Shown here one piece after another: positions 42,585-50,471 of a DNA stretch of 64,000 nucleotides. The stretch is taken from NCBI GenBank assembly GCA_029309925.1, contig JARKND010000001.1:1302001-1366000 (forward strand). The letters run 5' to 3'. The translations under genes and the position numbers were made by a program. How positions within the stretch are numbered: position 1 is the first letter of the stretch; every line of letters starts with the position of its first letter. The DNA is from Fulvivirgaceae bacterium JP3-4 (GTDB lineage: Bacteria; Bacteroidota; Bacteroidia; Cytophagales; Cyclobacteriaceae). The notes below the pieces were generated by a model, which had not been told where the DNA came from, ran no database searches, and saw only the letters and a program-made list of their open reading frames with translations.

Positions 42585-43769
42585 TTAAGCATTATCGATT
42601 GCGTTCAAAATGATCCTGCATGATTCACGGATTTCATCGTCAGTGATCGTGAGCGGTGGGGCGATACGAAAGCTGTAGGGATGTGATAAAAACCAGTAGC
42701 AGATCAGACCATTCGCTTTGGCGTTATTCACGATGTTCGAAACACGTTCCTCGGAATCGAAATCGATCGCGAAAAGCAGTCCGATCCGCCTGACTTCTTT
42801 GATGGAAGGATGTTTCAATAATTCTTCAAACAATTTTCCTTTCCGTTCAACCTGGGATATAAGGCTTTCTTCTTCCAGTACCTCGAGCGTTGCCAGTGCA
42901 GAGGCGCAGCAGACAGGGTTGCCGCCAAATGTTGTAATGTGACCCAGCATTGGTTCGAAGGTAAAATTGTTCATCATCTCGCGTGACGCCACGAATGCAC
43001 CGATCGGCAATCCTCCACCGAACGCTTTCGCGACTGTAAGGATGTCGGGTGTGATATCAAAATGTTCGAATGCAAAGAATTTCCCGGTCCGGCCCATACC
43101 ACATTGTATCTCATCGAGAATAAGAATCGTGCCGGTGGCTGTACAGCGTTTTCTAACGGCCTGCATGTAGTCGCGCGATGGAATTCTTACTCCCGCATCA
43201 CCCTGGATCGTCTCCATGATGACGCACGCAGTTTTTTCGGTGATCATTTCGAGGTCTTCGATAGCCCCAAAGTTCATGAAGCGCACGTCAGGCAGCAAGG
43301 GCCGGAAGGCTGACTTCTTCATTTCATTTCCAGAAACGCTGAGTGAGCCATGCGTGCTTCCGTGGTAGGACTTGCGGCAAGAGATGATTTCTGTTCTGCC
43401 TGTGACACGCTTTGCCAGTTTCAGCGCACCCTCATTTGCCTCGGTGCCTGAGTTCACAAAGTAACAGCAGTTGAGACTGGGCGGAAGCAGATCAGTGAAT
43501 TTTTTCGCCAGCAGATTGGAGGTCGCCTGAATGTATTCCCCATACACCATCACATGCAGGTGCTTGTCGACCTGAGCCTTGATAGCAGCAACAACTTTCG
43601 GATGACGATGCCCGATCGCACTGACACCGATCCCGGATATCAGGTCGATGTAGCGTTGGCCGTCAGGACCGTAGAGATAAATCCCCTCAGCCCTTTCGAT
43701 GGGAATGAGGAAAGGATTCGGAGAGGTGGGCGCCAGGTGGTTGAGAAAGATCTCGCTGTCAAAATTCAT
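42585..43769 (-). CDS. Class-III PLP-dependent aminotransferase
   Basis: 394 residues. Class-III signature: 'ILILDEIQCGMGRTGKFFAFEHF' (begins at about 220) followed by PLP-binding Lys in VAKAFGGGLPIGAF; earlier NSGTEANEGALKLAKR and YHGSTHGSLSVSG. This group includes acetylornithine, 4-aminobutyrate and ornithine aminotransferases; the substrate is not decided by the sequence and no arginine-pathway gene is adjacent. The start at 43769 gives the normal family length. Cytosolic. Confidence 0.88.
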   Translation of the reverse strand: MNFDSEIFLNHLAPTSPNPFLIPIERAEGIYLYGPDGQRYIDLISGIGVSAIGHRHPKVVAAIKAQVDKHLHVMVYGEYIQATSNLLAKKFTDLLPPSLNCCYFVNSGTEANEGALKLAKRVTGRTEIISCRKSYHGSTHGSLSVSGNEMKKSAFRPLLPDVRFMNFGAIEDLEMITEKTACVIMETIQGDAGVRIPSRDYMQAVRKRCTATGTILILDEIQCGMGRTGKFFAFEHFDITPDILTVAKAFGGGLPIGAFVASREMMNNFTFEPMLGHITTFGGNPVCCASALATLEVLEEESLISQVERKGKLFEELLKHPSIKEVRRIGLLFAIDFDSEERVSNIVNNAKANGLICYWFLSHPYSFRIAPPLTITDDEIRESCRIILNAIDNA

Positions 43770-43805
43770 GGCGTAAAACTACGAAAGTAGCCTTACAGAA
43801 ACAGA

Positions 43806-43835
43806 AAAACCCCGCAGCGTGAGCCGCAGGGTTTT
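43806..43835 (-). terminator. Terminator after the second 40-aa protein gene
   Basis: AAAACCC...GGGTTTT arms with an inner GC pair and one mismatch; on the minus strand the stem is followed by TTTTTCTG. It lies between the small gene ending at 43871 and the aminotransferase start at 43769, so it separates two transcripts. Confidence 0.7.
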
Positions 43836-43870
43836 CACTAGTTAACCTTTAACTTCTTTTCGGTATAGGA

Positions 43871-43993
43871 TCAGGAATTAACTGAGATTGAAATCAGGAT
43901 TCCGATAATGATCGCCAGGATCAAAACAATAAACTGCCGGATTCGTCCGCTGATTCTTGCATTGGCGATATCTTTGTAGTCTAGCCTTTCCAT
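43871..43993 (-). CDS. Small single-helix membrane protein (40 aa)
   Basis: ATG at 43993 (an in-frame ATG also at 44002) opens a 40-codon frame ending in TGA: MERLDYKDIANARISGRIRQ, then one hydrophobic helix rich in Ile and Leu, ending SISVNS. A dedicated terminator follows at 43806-43835, which supports it being a real transcript. Family not recognised. No good promoter match was found upstream; the 44003-44140 stretch holds nothing else. Confidence 0.6.
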   Translation of the reverse strand: MERLDYKDIANARISGRIRQFIVLILAIIIGILISISVNS

Positions 43994-44140
43994 CCTTACC
44001 ATATCATTTTGATTGATGATGTAAAGATGAGTGCACCAGGATCTTTTTTCAGCCGAAACAGGGCTAAAAACCTACATTGGACCTGAAAAAGCGGAATTGG
44101 CCAAAAAGAAAAATGACATTAGTTCGAAAGGAGTAGCTTC

Positions 44141-44611
44141 CTATTTCTTCTGCCGGTTGAAATTTTCGACAAGTGTTATGAAATCCTTAATAGCATCATT
44201 AGGAACCGTAACAGACAGGTGATACTGTTTGATTTTCCACCCACCTGGAGTCTTCATGAGGATACCGGACCCGCGGCAGACGCCCATCCAGGTGGTCAAA
44301 AGTTCTGAAAACCATACATACTTGCCATCGGGTGAAAGATGAACGTCACGATCGTAAGCCTTGAAATCCCACGCCTTTCCCTTGTCAAAATACGGTTTTG
44401 CAAAAGCATAAAATTGAGTTTTGGTCCACCGCTCACCGGCATCTGTCCCAATATAGACGCTCTCTTCATCCATGGCATCAAAGAATGTTTTTGCATCCGC
44501 CTTTGTCGCGGCCAGATGCCAGTTGTCAATAAACGTGGCAACATCAGTATGTTGCGCATGAGAAGTAAGCGAAACGAGGAGTAGTAAAGAAGCAATACGA
44601 AGCATGATCAC
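44141..44611 (-). CDS. Secreted NTF2-like (SnoaL/DUF4440-type) protein
   Basis: 156 residues. A signal peptide (MIMLRIASLLLLVSLTSHAQ) precedes an NTF2-like fold: FIDNWHLAATKADAKTFFDAMDEESVYIGTDAGERW, then VWFSELLTTWMGVCRGSGILMKTPGGWKIKQYHLSV begins the sheet core. Homologues are often annotated 'nuclear transport factor 2 family'; function is usually unknown. Stand-alone gene whose leader contains the TRACGAA heptamer repeats. Confidence 0.8.
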   Translation of the reverse strand: MIMLRIASLLLLVSLTSHAQHTDVATFIDNWHLAATKADAKTFFDAMDEESVYIGTDAGERWTKTQFYAFAKPYFDKGKAWDFKAYDRDVHLSPDGKYVWFSELLTTWMGVCRGSGILMKTPGGWKIKQYHLSVTVPNDAIKDFITLVENFNRQKK

Positions 44612-44614
44612 AAA

Positions 44615-44649
44615 TAACGAATGACGAATGACGAATAACGAATAACGAA
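44615..44649. repeat. Heptamer tandem repeat (TRACGAA x5)
   Basis: TAACGAA, TGACGAA, TGACGAA, TAACGAA, TAACGAA in exact 7-bp register, ending 3 bases before the start codon of the NTF2-like gene on the minus strand. Copy-number change here would alter that gene's leader or promoter spacing. Confidence 0.9.
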
Positions 44650-44675
44650 TAAGGACGATTTTCCCACGACAGGGC

Positions 44676-44717
44676 TAAATCTAAAATCTTAAATCTTAAA
44701 TCTTAAATTTTAAATCT
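44676..44717. repeat. Heptamer tandem repeat (TAAATCT x6)
   Basis: TAAATCT, AAAATCT, TAAATCT, TAAATCT, TAAATTT, TAAATCT in exact 7-bp register, ending 8 bases before the stop of the TerB-like gene (minus strand). Two similar units (TAAAATCT, TAAATTT) also follow the pdhC stop at 40562. Confidence 0.9.
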
Positions 44718-44725
44718 TCTACTGA

Positions 44726-45160
44726 TCAATTGAGGTAGATCTTCATAAAATCCATCACCTCCTGCCGCACGTTGCGTTTTTCTATTTCATCATAATCCGC
44801 GGTAGCGATAGACTTGAATAAGTCGGGAACGGTGGCGGAGTCGAAGCCCAATTGCTGCGCATAGATTGAGGCGACTTCAAGTTCAACATCCTCTACTACC
44901 TTGTCAAGGTAGATCATATAAACCAGGTGGTAGATGGATTCAAGTTTTTCAACCTTGTCATCGGGATGGGCATAGGATATCGCATTGATATCGATGTTGC
45001 CATGCCGCAAGTCCTCAGGGTTGAGGTGAAGCTGCAGCGCCCACTTTAGCAGACAGCGGATGTACCTGCTTTCCGTTTTCTCCTGTCCGAGGAAAAGTCC
45101 CAGGATGTTGAAATAACTTTTTTTGATGGATCGAAGCTGCTCCTTTGTAAGATCTGTCAT
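44726..45160 (-). CDS. TerB-like helical protein of unknown function
   Basis: 144 residues from ATG 45160. The frame extends to a TTG at 45253, but the extra 31 residues lack similarity of any kind and the ATG matches the natural start MTDLTKEQLRSIKKSYFNIL. All-helical, acidic, with 'YHLVYMIYLDKVVEDVELEVASIYAQQLGF', which resembles the TerB/DjlA-type helical fold (acidic helix pairs that bind metal). It lies directly downstream of a J-domain gene (89-base gap), and TerB-like and J domains are often linked, for example in DjlA. Cytosolic. Confidence 0.65.
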   Translation of the reverse strand: MTDLTKEQLRSIKKSYFNILGLFLGQEKTESRYIRCLLKWALQLHLNPEDLRHGNIDINAISYAHPDDKVEKLESIYHLVYMIYLDKVVEDVELEVASIYAQQLGFDSATVPDLFKSIATADYDEIEKRNVRQEVMDFMKIYLN

Positions 45161-45249
45161 GACGAAAAGTTTAGGTTCAAAAAGGTGCATCTCTGTGAAC
45201 TGCAAACGAAGGTAACGGAAATTGATGACTTCGGGAAAAGCCGGGCGAC

Positions 45250-46443
45250 TCAATTATCGCTGCAATATTTGGATTTTGTAGCCGCAGCCTCAGTGTAGCC
45301 GAGGTTTACGGCTTTGTCGATGTCATCACAGATATACTTGAATTTTTTCAGGCGAATATTGGCTGTTGCCCGCATGTGATAAACCTGCCCTTCTTCAGGG
45401 CGCAGGAATATTGCCCAGTTGCAATCTGTAACAGCTTCATTAAAGTTGTTGAGTTTAATGTTGGTAACGGCCCTGGCGTTGAAGATGTGGAAATAAATAT
45501 CCGGTGCGTCTGCCGGGTTCATCACGATTTCAAACGCTTTTCCATACACCTGCCCAAGGTTCTGCTTGAACAACTTTTTGCCGAGCGTGAAATAATGGTA
45601 AGCCTCCTGCGGATTGTCAAGCTTTTCGAGGTTGATGTAGCCGATCTGGTAAATCAGGCTCAGGTTATTAGGCTGCTGGTTATGCAGGTGTTTCAATGCC
45701 TGGATCGATTCCTTAAAATTACCGAGGTAGAACTGACACATCGAAAGATTTTCAAGCGTCTCGGGCCGCACGGGATGCTCGTACTGTTTCAATACCAGGT
45801 AATGCTGAACGGCCTGTGAAAAATTCTTCTCTTCAAACTCCTTGTCCGACTGAATTCTTAACGCATTAACAAGGCTGTCGCGCGCGTAAGTGAAACGATA
45901 TTCAAGCGGATCCTTTTCTTCCAGCACGTGGATCATCGCGAACGCATCGTCAAACCTTCCTTCACCAAAAAGACCGTTAACTTGTTTTAGCAGCTGACGG
46001 TTTGCGCGCTGCTTTTCAAGGTACTGTTGTTCGACATAGTAGTGTGCGGTGTGAATCACACCAAAGCAGAATCCTGCCATGATGAGGAACACGAGGAAAG
46101 CAAGTCCCTGTATCTTAAAATAATTTTTATCGAGGCGATAGTATTCGCGCTCGGTCTGGTGGGTCTTGCGCCACTGCTGATATTTCTGGCGTTTCAGTTC
46201 TTGCCAGTACTGATCTTCATAGTCCTGTTGGATCCAGTGGAAGCGCGAATCGTAACGAAGTTTTTTAGACGGATCAGAAAGTGTATGATAGGCTTCGTTA
46301 ATAAGCTTGAAACTTTCCTCGGCCTGGCGATCACCAGGATTGCGGTCGGGATGGTATTTCATGGCCATGCGCTTAAACGCGGCCTTGATCTCGGCCTGCG
46401 ATGCCTGCCTTCCAATCCCTAATACCTCGTAAAAATCCTGCAT
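45250..46443 (-). CDS. Membrane-anchored J-domain / TPR protein
   Basis: 397 residues. J domain at 1-66 with intact HPD (YHPDRNPGD) that stimulates DnaK ATPase. A transmembrane helix follows at about 115-137 ([20 protein letters not shown]), then TPR-type repeats at about 150-390 ([45 protein letters not shown]). The J domain is predicted cytosolic and the TPR part on the other side of the membrane, unless the helix is a re-entrant anchor. Probably recruits DnaK to a membrane task. Followed by the TerB-like gene. Confidence 0.88.
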   Translation of the reverse strand: MQDFYEVLGIGRQASQAEIKAAFKRMAMKYHPDRNPGDRQAEESFKLINEAYHTLSDPSKKLRYDSRFHWIQQDYEDQYWQELKRQKYQQWRKTHQTEREYYRLDKNYFKIQGLAFLVFLIMAGFCFGVIHTAHYYVEQQYLEKQRANRQLLKQVNGLFGEGRFDDAFAMIHVLEEKDPLEYRFTYARDSLVNALRIQSDKEFEEKNFSQAVQHYLVLKQYEHPVRPETLENLSMCQFYLGNFKESIQALKHLHNQQPNNLSLIYQIGYINLEKLDNPQEAYHYFTLGKKLFKQNLGQVYGKAFEIVMNPADAPDIYFHIFNARAVTNIKLNNFNEAVTDCNWAIFLRPEEGQVYHMRATANIRLKKFKYICDDIDKAVNLGYTEAAATKSKYCSDN

Positions 46444-46536
46444 ACTTTGGCTTTTTACACTATCTACAACAACAAGCGGCTGTAAATCCTTCCATTAATA
46501 ACGTAAAAGCGACAAAAATCTTTATGCCCGGAAACG

Positions 46537-46566
46537 AAAAATGCCGTCTTTCAACGGCATTTTTTT
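46537..46566. terminator. Terminator after gap
   Basis: AAAATGCCGT and ACGGCATTTT arms around a short loop, flanked by A- and T-runs on both sides, so it works in either direction. It lies 20 bases past the gap stop codon and upstream of the J-domain gene on the same strand. Confidence 0.88.
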
Positions 46567-46586
46567 ATGAAACTCAGCTTTTTGGC

Positions 46587-47597
<1,011 letters not shown>

Positions 47598-47641
47598 TTA
47601 AAGTGTAACAGTTGGTCGGACATCTCCGGTTCAACAGGGGC

Positions 47642-47672
47642 CAAAAATAAACGACCTTGGGTCTAAAACCAA
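47642..47672 (-). promoter_or_regulatory. Bacteroidetes-type promoter of gap
   Basis: On the minus strand: TTGG (47669-47672), 19 bases, TATTTTTG (47642-47649). Spacing and -7 box match the phylum's consensus. The leader to the ATG at 47585 is about 50 bases. Confidence 0.7.
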
Positions 47673-47712
47673 TGAAAAAAGATGAGCGCTTTGAAAAAAA
47701 TTACCGCACTGG

Positions 47713-47743
47713 TTTGCAAATCTATGTTGGCGGTCTATATTTG
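47713..47743 (+). promoter_or_regulatory. Consensus Bacteroidetes promoter of tRNA-Glu
   Basis: TTTG (47713-47716), exactly 19 bases, TATATTTG (47736-47743): a perfect match to TTTG-N19-TAnnTTTG. Transcription would begin near 47750, about 10 bases before the tRNA. It is back to back with the gap promoter. Confidence 0.85.
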
Positions 47744-47760
47744 CACCTCCTTTAACAAAC

Positions 47761-47832
47761 GGTCCGTTCGTCTAGGGGTTAGGACACCAGATTTTCATTC
47801 TGGTAACACGGGTTCGATTCCCGTACGGACTA
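47761..47832 (+). tRNA. tRNA-Glu (anticodon TTC)
   Basis: 72 bases folding as a complete cloverleaf: acceptor GGTCCGT/ACGGACT (one G-U pair), D arm GTC..GAC, anticodon arm CCAGA-TTTTCAT-TCTGG with anticodon TTC, T arm ACGGG-TTCGATT-CCCGT, discriminator A. The 3' CCA is encoded (47833-47835). Its own terminator follows at once. Confidence 0.97.
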
Positions 47833-47835
47833 CCA

Positions 47836-47870
47836 AAAGCCTTGAATTCGCAGAAATTCGAGGCTTTTTT
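47836..47870 (+). terminator. Terminator of tRNA-Glu
   Basis: AAAGCCT-T-GAATT and AATTC-G-AGGCTTT form a 13-bp stem with one G-T pair and a 6-nt loop, followed by TTTTATTTT. It begins directly after the encoded CCA. Confidence 0.88.
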
Positions 47871-48204
47871 ATTTTGCAGTTGAACAATCAGTTGAACAAA
47901 TCGGTAAAAATCCCTCCTTCCTAAAGGTGCCGACCGTGTGCTGCCTGAGTGCGACAAATCTCTTTCGACCCTTCTTCCTTTGACATGTGAACCTCAAGCA
48001 ACTTGAACTTAGAGAACTTAATTTGCAGCTCGTTTGCAAGTCTGCAACCGATTCATCCACACCCGCCACCTCATCCTTCTGGATCCCCTTCACCAGCACG
48101 ACAAGCTACTCAGAATCCGAAGTCAGTAACATTGAAGCCTCCCACCAAAACTTTCAACCGCTATCATTTAATTGTGTACCTGCAATCGCCACGATCAAGC
48201 TCAC

Positions 48205-48422
48205 GCTTTTAAAATACCTTGTGACGTCTTGAGTAAATTCTATGAAGTTGCTCGACAACTTGTGATGCATAGTGCCAGCGGCAAGCACTTCGTGACGTAT
48301 GAATTGACCTTGATTTCTACACGGTGGAACATTTCCCAGACTATTCATCATTCGATCCGCTCGCGGATCGTAAACCTCCAGGAATGAGGACAAGGCTCTA
48401 CGCAACCAATACATATGAATGA
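48205..48422 (+). pseudogene. Decayed gene fragment of unknown family
   Basis: Protein-like sequence is spread over two frames. From about 48211 one frame reads KIPCDVLSKFYEVARQLVMH and continues to about 48308; a second frame then reads DFYTVEHFPDYSSFDPLADR, continues KPPGMRTRLYATNTYE and stops at 48420-48422. The second piece has a stop codon just before it and no start. One frameshift near 48300-48312 would join them. I do not recognise the family. The rest of the 47871-48639 stretch shows no convincing gene; the decayed fragment is consistent with an old insertion downstream of the tRNA. Confidence 0.4.
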
Positions 48423-48615
48423 TGCAGCGTTTAATTAATTTTTATGTCGAACATTTTTGCCTTTGCTGCAGCTCCACGGCAGCACGACAACAAGTTGACC
48501 TCGACAGCATCACCCAATGGCTACACGCAGAGCGCTTGTAAGATATATCGCAAACATGCAGAATTTATCGGCTCGTTTTTTGAATCTCTCCCATGCTTGT
48601 TTCCACCCGTTCGCT

Positions 48616-48623
48616 TATCTTTG
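48616..48623 (+). promoter_or_regulatory. Candidate -7 box of the small lipoprotein gene
   Basis: TATCTTTG matches TAnnTTTG and lies 17 bases before the ATG at 48640; a TTG is 16 bases upstream, somewhat short of the ideal 19. Confidence 0.45.
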
Positions 48624-48639
48624 AATCAAACCAAAAAAA

Positions 48640-49068
48640 ATGTTGCAAAGACGCCTGCTGACCCTCGCGGTTGTTATTTTTATTCTGAGTTCTTGTTCGA
48701 AGGATGACCCCGCACCACAGACCACACCTTCGACAAAGGTTCTAACAGAAATCGAAAAAGTCATCTGTGGCAGTAGCTCAAAAACCTGGAAGTTCGTGGC
48801 AATTAACAAGGATGGCGCGAATGTTATCCGTACCTGTGCAATCAATGATGATTGGATCTTTCGTTACAGCGGTATCTTGGAAATTAAGAATAACGGAGTG
48901 TCATGCGATGGCCAGGATGCTTTCCAGGAGCACATGTGGGAAATTTCCTCCGATGAGAAGAATATAATAATCGGAGGCAGTACCTTCCTGATTATTAAGA
49001 TGCAATCCACTGAAATGCAGCTGCAGGAAAAAGTTCTAGGAGATCCCGTGTTCGTATTCCAGCGATGA
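48640..49068 (+). CDS. Small lipoprotein, lipocalin-like
   Basis: 142 residues. Lipobox LSSC (Cys 19) follows a clean signal; the mature start SKDDPAPQTTPSTK is a typical flexible lipoprotein linker. The remainder is beta-rich with a 'SSSKTWKFVAINKDG ... DDWIFRYSGILEIKNNG' pattern common to Bacteroidota lipocalin-like lipoproteins (W near the first strand). Three further Cys may pair. Function unknown. It sits in the islet after tRNA-Glu. Confidence 0.72.
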   Translation: MLQRRLLTLAVVIFILSSCSKDDPAPQTTPSTKVLTEIEKVICGSSSKTWKFVAINKDGANVIRTCAINDDWIFRYSGILEIKNNGVSCDGQDAFQEHMWEISSDEKNIIIGGSTFLIIKMQSTEMQLQEKVLGDPVFVFQR

Positions 49069-49162
49069 AGCTGAATAAGCACCCTTTTTGTTTGCGCAGG
49101 TTTCAAAAGACGCAAGACTCAAGGTGTGATGCTCGTTTCTATCCGGTTGACCACATGCTGAG

Positions 49163-49617
49163 ATGATTAAACTTTATGCATTATCTCTTCTTCTGGCCTT
49201 CACAGACTCCCTGTCTTTGGAGCAAAAGGCATGTGACTATTTTTTTGGAAATATCTTTAAGATTGAATATCCAGACTACAAAGTAATAGAGTTTGACAAC
49301 CACACAGACACAACGAGATATTGGGGCATCGTTCGAAGATGCGAAAACTGGGATGACACCATTAAAGAACAGATAACGTCAGCAAGACCGGACAAGCCGA
49401 CTACCGTAAATGCTACGCTGAGAGGCGTAAGGATAAAAGCCAGGAGAAAATATTCCGGCAGAATGAAAATTGGGGTTTGGTCTAAGGTCAGAGTGGCGAA
49501 AATTATTTTGTTCTCATTGGGACATATAGAAAGCTGAGGTTTGCTGAATACTTTCTGATTGAACTCAACGCGAATGGGCAGGTCATTGAGACGTGTAAAC
49601 AGGGAGAAATAATCTAG
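49163..49617 (+). pseudogene. Frameshifted gene encoding a small secreted protein
   Basis: The first frame opens at 49163 with a signal-like start (MIKLYALSLLLAFTDSLS) and reads well to about residue 90, then turns basic and ends at 49535. In the next frame a clearly protein-like stretch, ENYFVLIGTYRKLRFAEYFL then IELNANGQVIETCKQGEII, runs from 49498 to TAG at 49615-49617, preceded in that frame by TAA at 49483. So at least one frameshift (about 49370-49440) and one in-frame stop separate the two halves. The restored protein would be near 150 residues; family not recognised. Confidence 0.6.
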
Positions 49618-49718
49618 TATTCCAATTTGCGCAAATAAATCCCTGGCGATAACGCTTGATAAGGGTTCGATTTTTATCTTTAACCAGCGCCATGAATTGG
49701 CCCTTGAGGAGTAGAAAG

Positions 49719-50246
49719 ATGAGGCAAGAAAAAATTGAAATTAAATTCAGCAAAACAAAAGTCATATTGACTTTTTTAGGTTGTGTTGCTTTCGTTTTAC
49801 TTTCGCTTTGGCTTGTAAGTATAGGCAACGAACAGGACAGATACGCACCGATCTTTCTGGAAGTTGTTGGTTGGCTTGGAACGGTCTTCTTTGGATTCTG
49901 TGGGATGTATGCATTGTACAAACTGTTTGACACAAGACCTGGACTCATAATCGATGAAAATGGAATTCTGGATAACTCAAGTGCAGCTTCAGGGCACCTA
50001 ATTAAATGGGAAAGAATCATTGGTCTAAGAATGGGGCAAGTTAGATCTACAAAATTCATTCTTCTCGACCTCGTGGACCCTGAGCGGTTTGTTAGCGAGG
50101 TGAGCGGAGTAAAAAAGGCTTTGATGTTAATGACTTACAAGATGTACGGGACACCAGCTTCGATTGCAAGCACGGCACTGGCCTGCAATTTTGATGAGCT
50201 TTACGATTTGATTGAAAAATGCCTGAAATCGAAAATGAAAATTTAA
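49719..50246 (+). CDS. STM3941-like membrane protein
   Basis: 175 residues from ATG 49719, which has an AGGAG site 7 bases upstream; a longer frame starts at 49656 but adds no conserved sequence. The start EKIEIKFSKTKVILTFLGCV matches the STM3941 family: a short beta strand, two transmembrane helices (about 15-35 and 45-70), then a PH-like beta domain (GLIIDENGILDNSS, GHLIKWERIIGLRM). Function unknown. The 225-base gap after it (50247-50471) holds nothing I can identify. Confidence 0.7.
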   Translation: MRQEKIEIKFSKTKVILTFLGCVAFVLLSLWLVSIGNEQDRYAPIFLEVVGWLGTVFFGFCGMYALYKLFDTRPGLIIDENGILDNSSAASGHLIKWERIIGLRMGQVRSTKFILLDLVDPERFVSEVSGVKKALMLMTYKMYGTPASIASTALACNFDELYDLIEKCLKSKMKI

Positions 50247-50471
50247 ACTGTAGTGTCAATAAATCATCACACGAGGATAAGCTTCGTGAACAGTTCTAAA
50301 CGTGACCCAGCAATCATCCACCAAAACGGGGTAGGACCACAGCTCGACAATGTTGCTACCAAATGAATCTACATTCCTTTCTTATTTTCCAGCTTCACAC
50401 TTAAAGAATATGTAACCGTCCAGCTATACGCCAGTATACAAACAGTTAAATTAGAGTAAATCATCCTTTCT

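Noticed and set aside
47836-47910. Possible attachment site (TTGAACAA repeated at 47881 and 47892)
   Set aside because: The repeats are short, 11 bases apart, and no integrase or distant copy of the tRNA end was found in the window; kept only as context for the islet.
47682-47924. Plus-strand frame running through tRNA-Glu
   Set aside because: It is read through a complete tRNA, its promoter and its terminator.
48444-48707. 87-codon plus-strand frame overlapping the small lipoprotein gene
   Set aside because: Its second half is the lipoprotein gene in another frame, and the first half has no recognisable features; the lipoprotein has the signal, lipobox and promoter.
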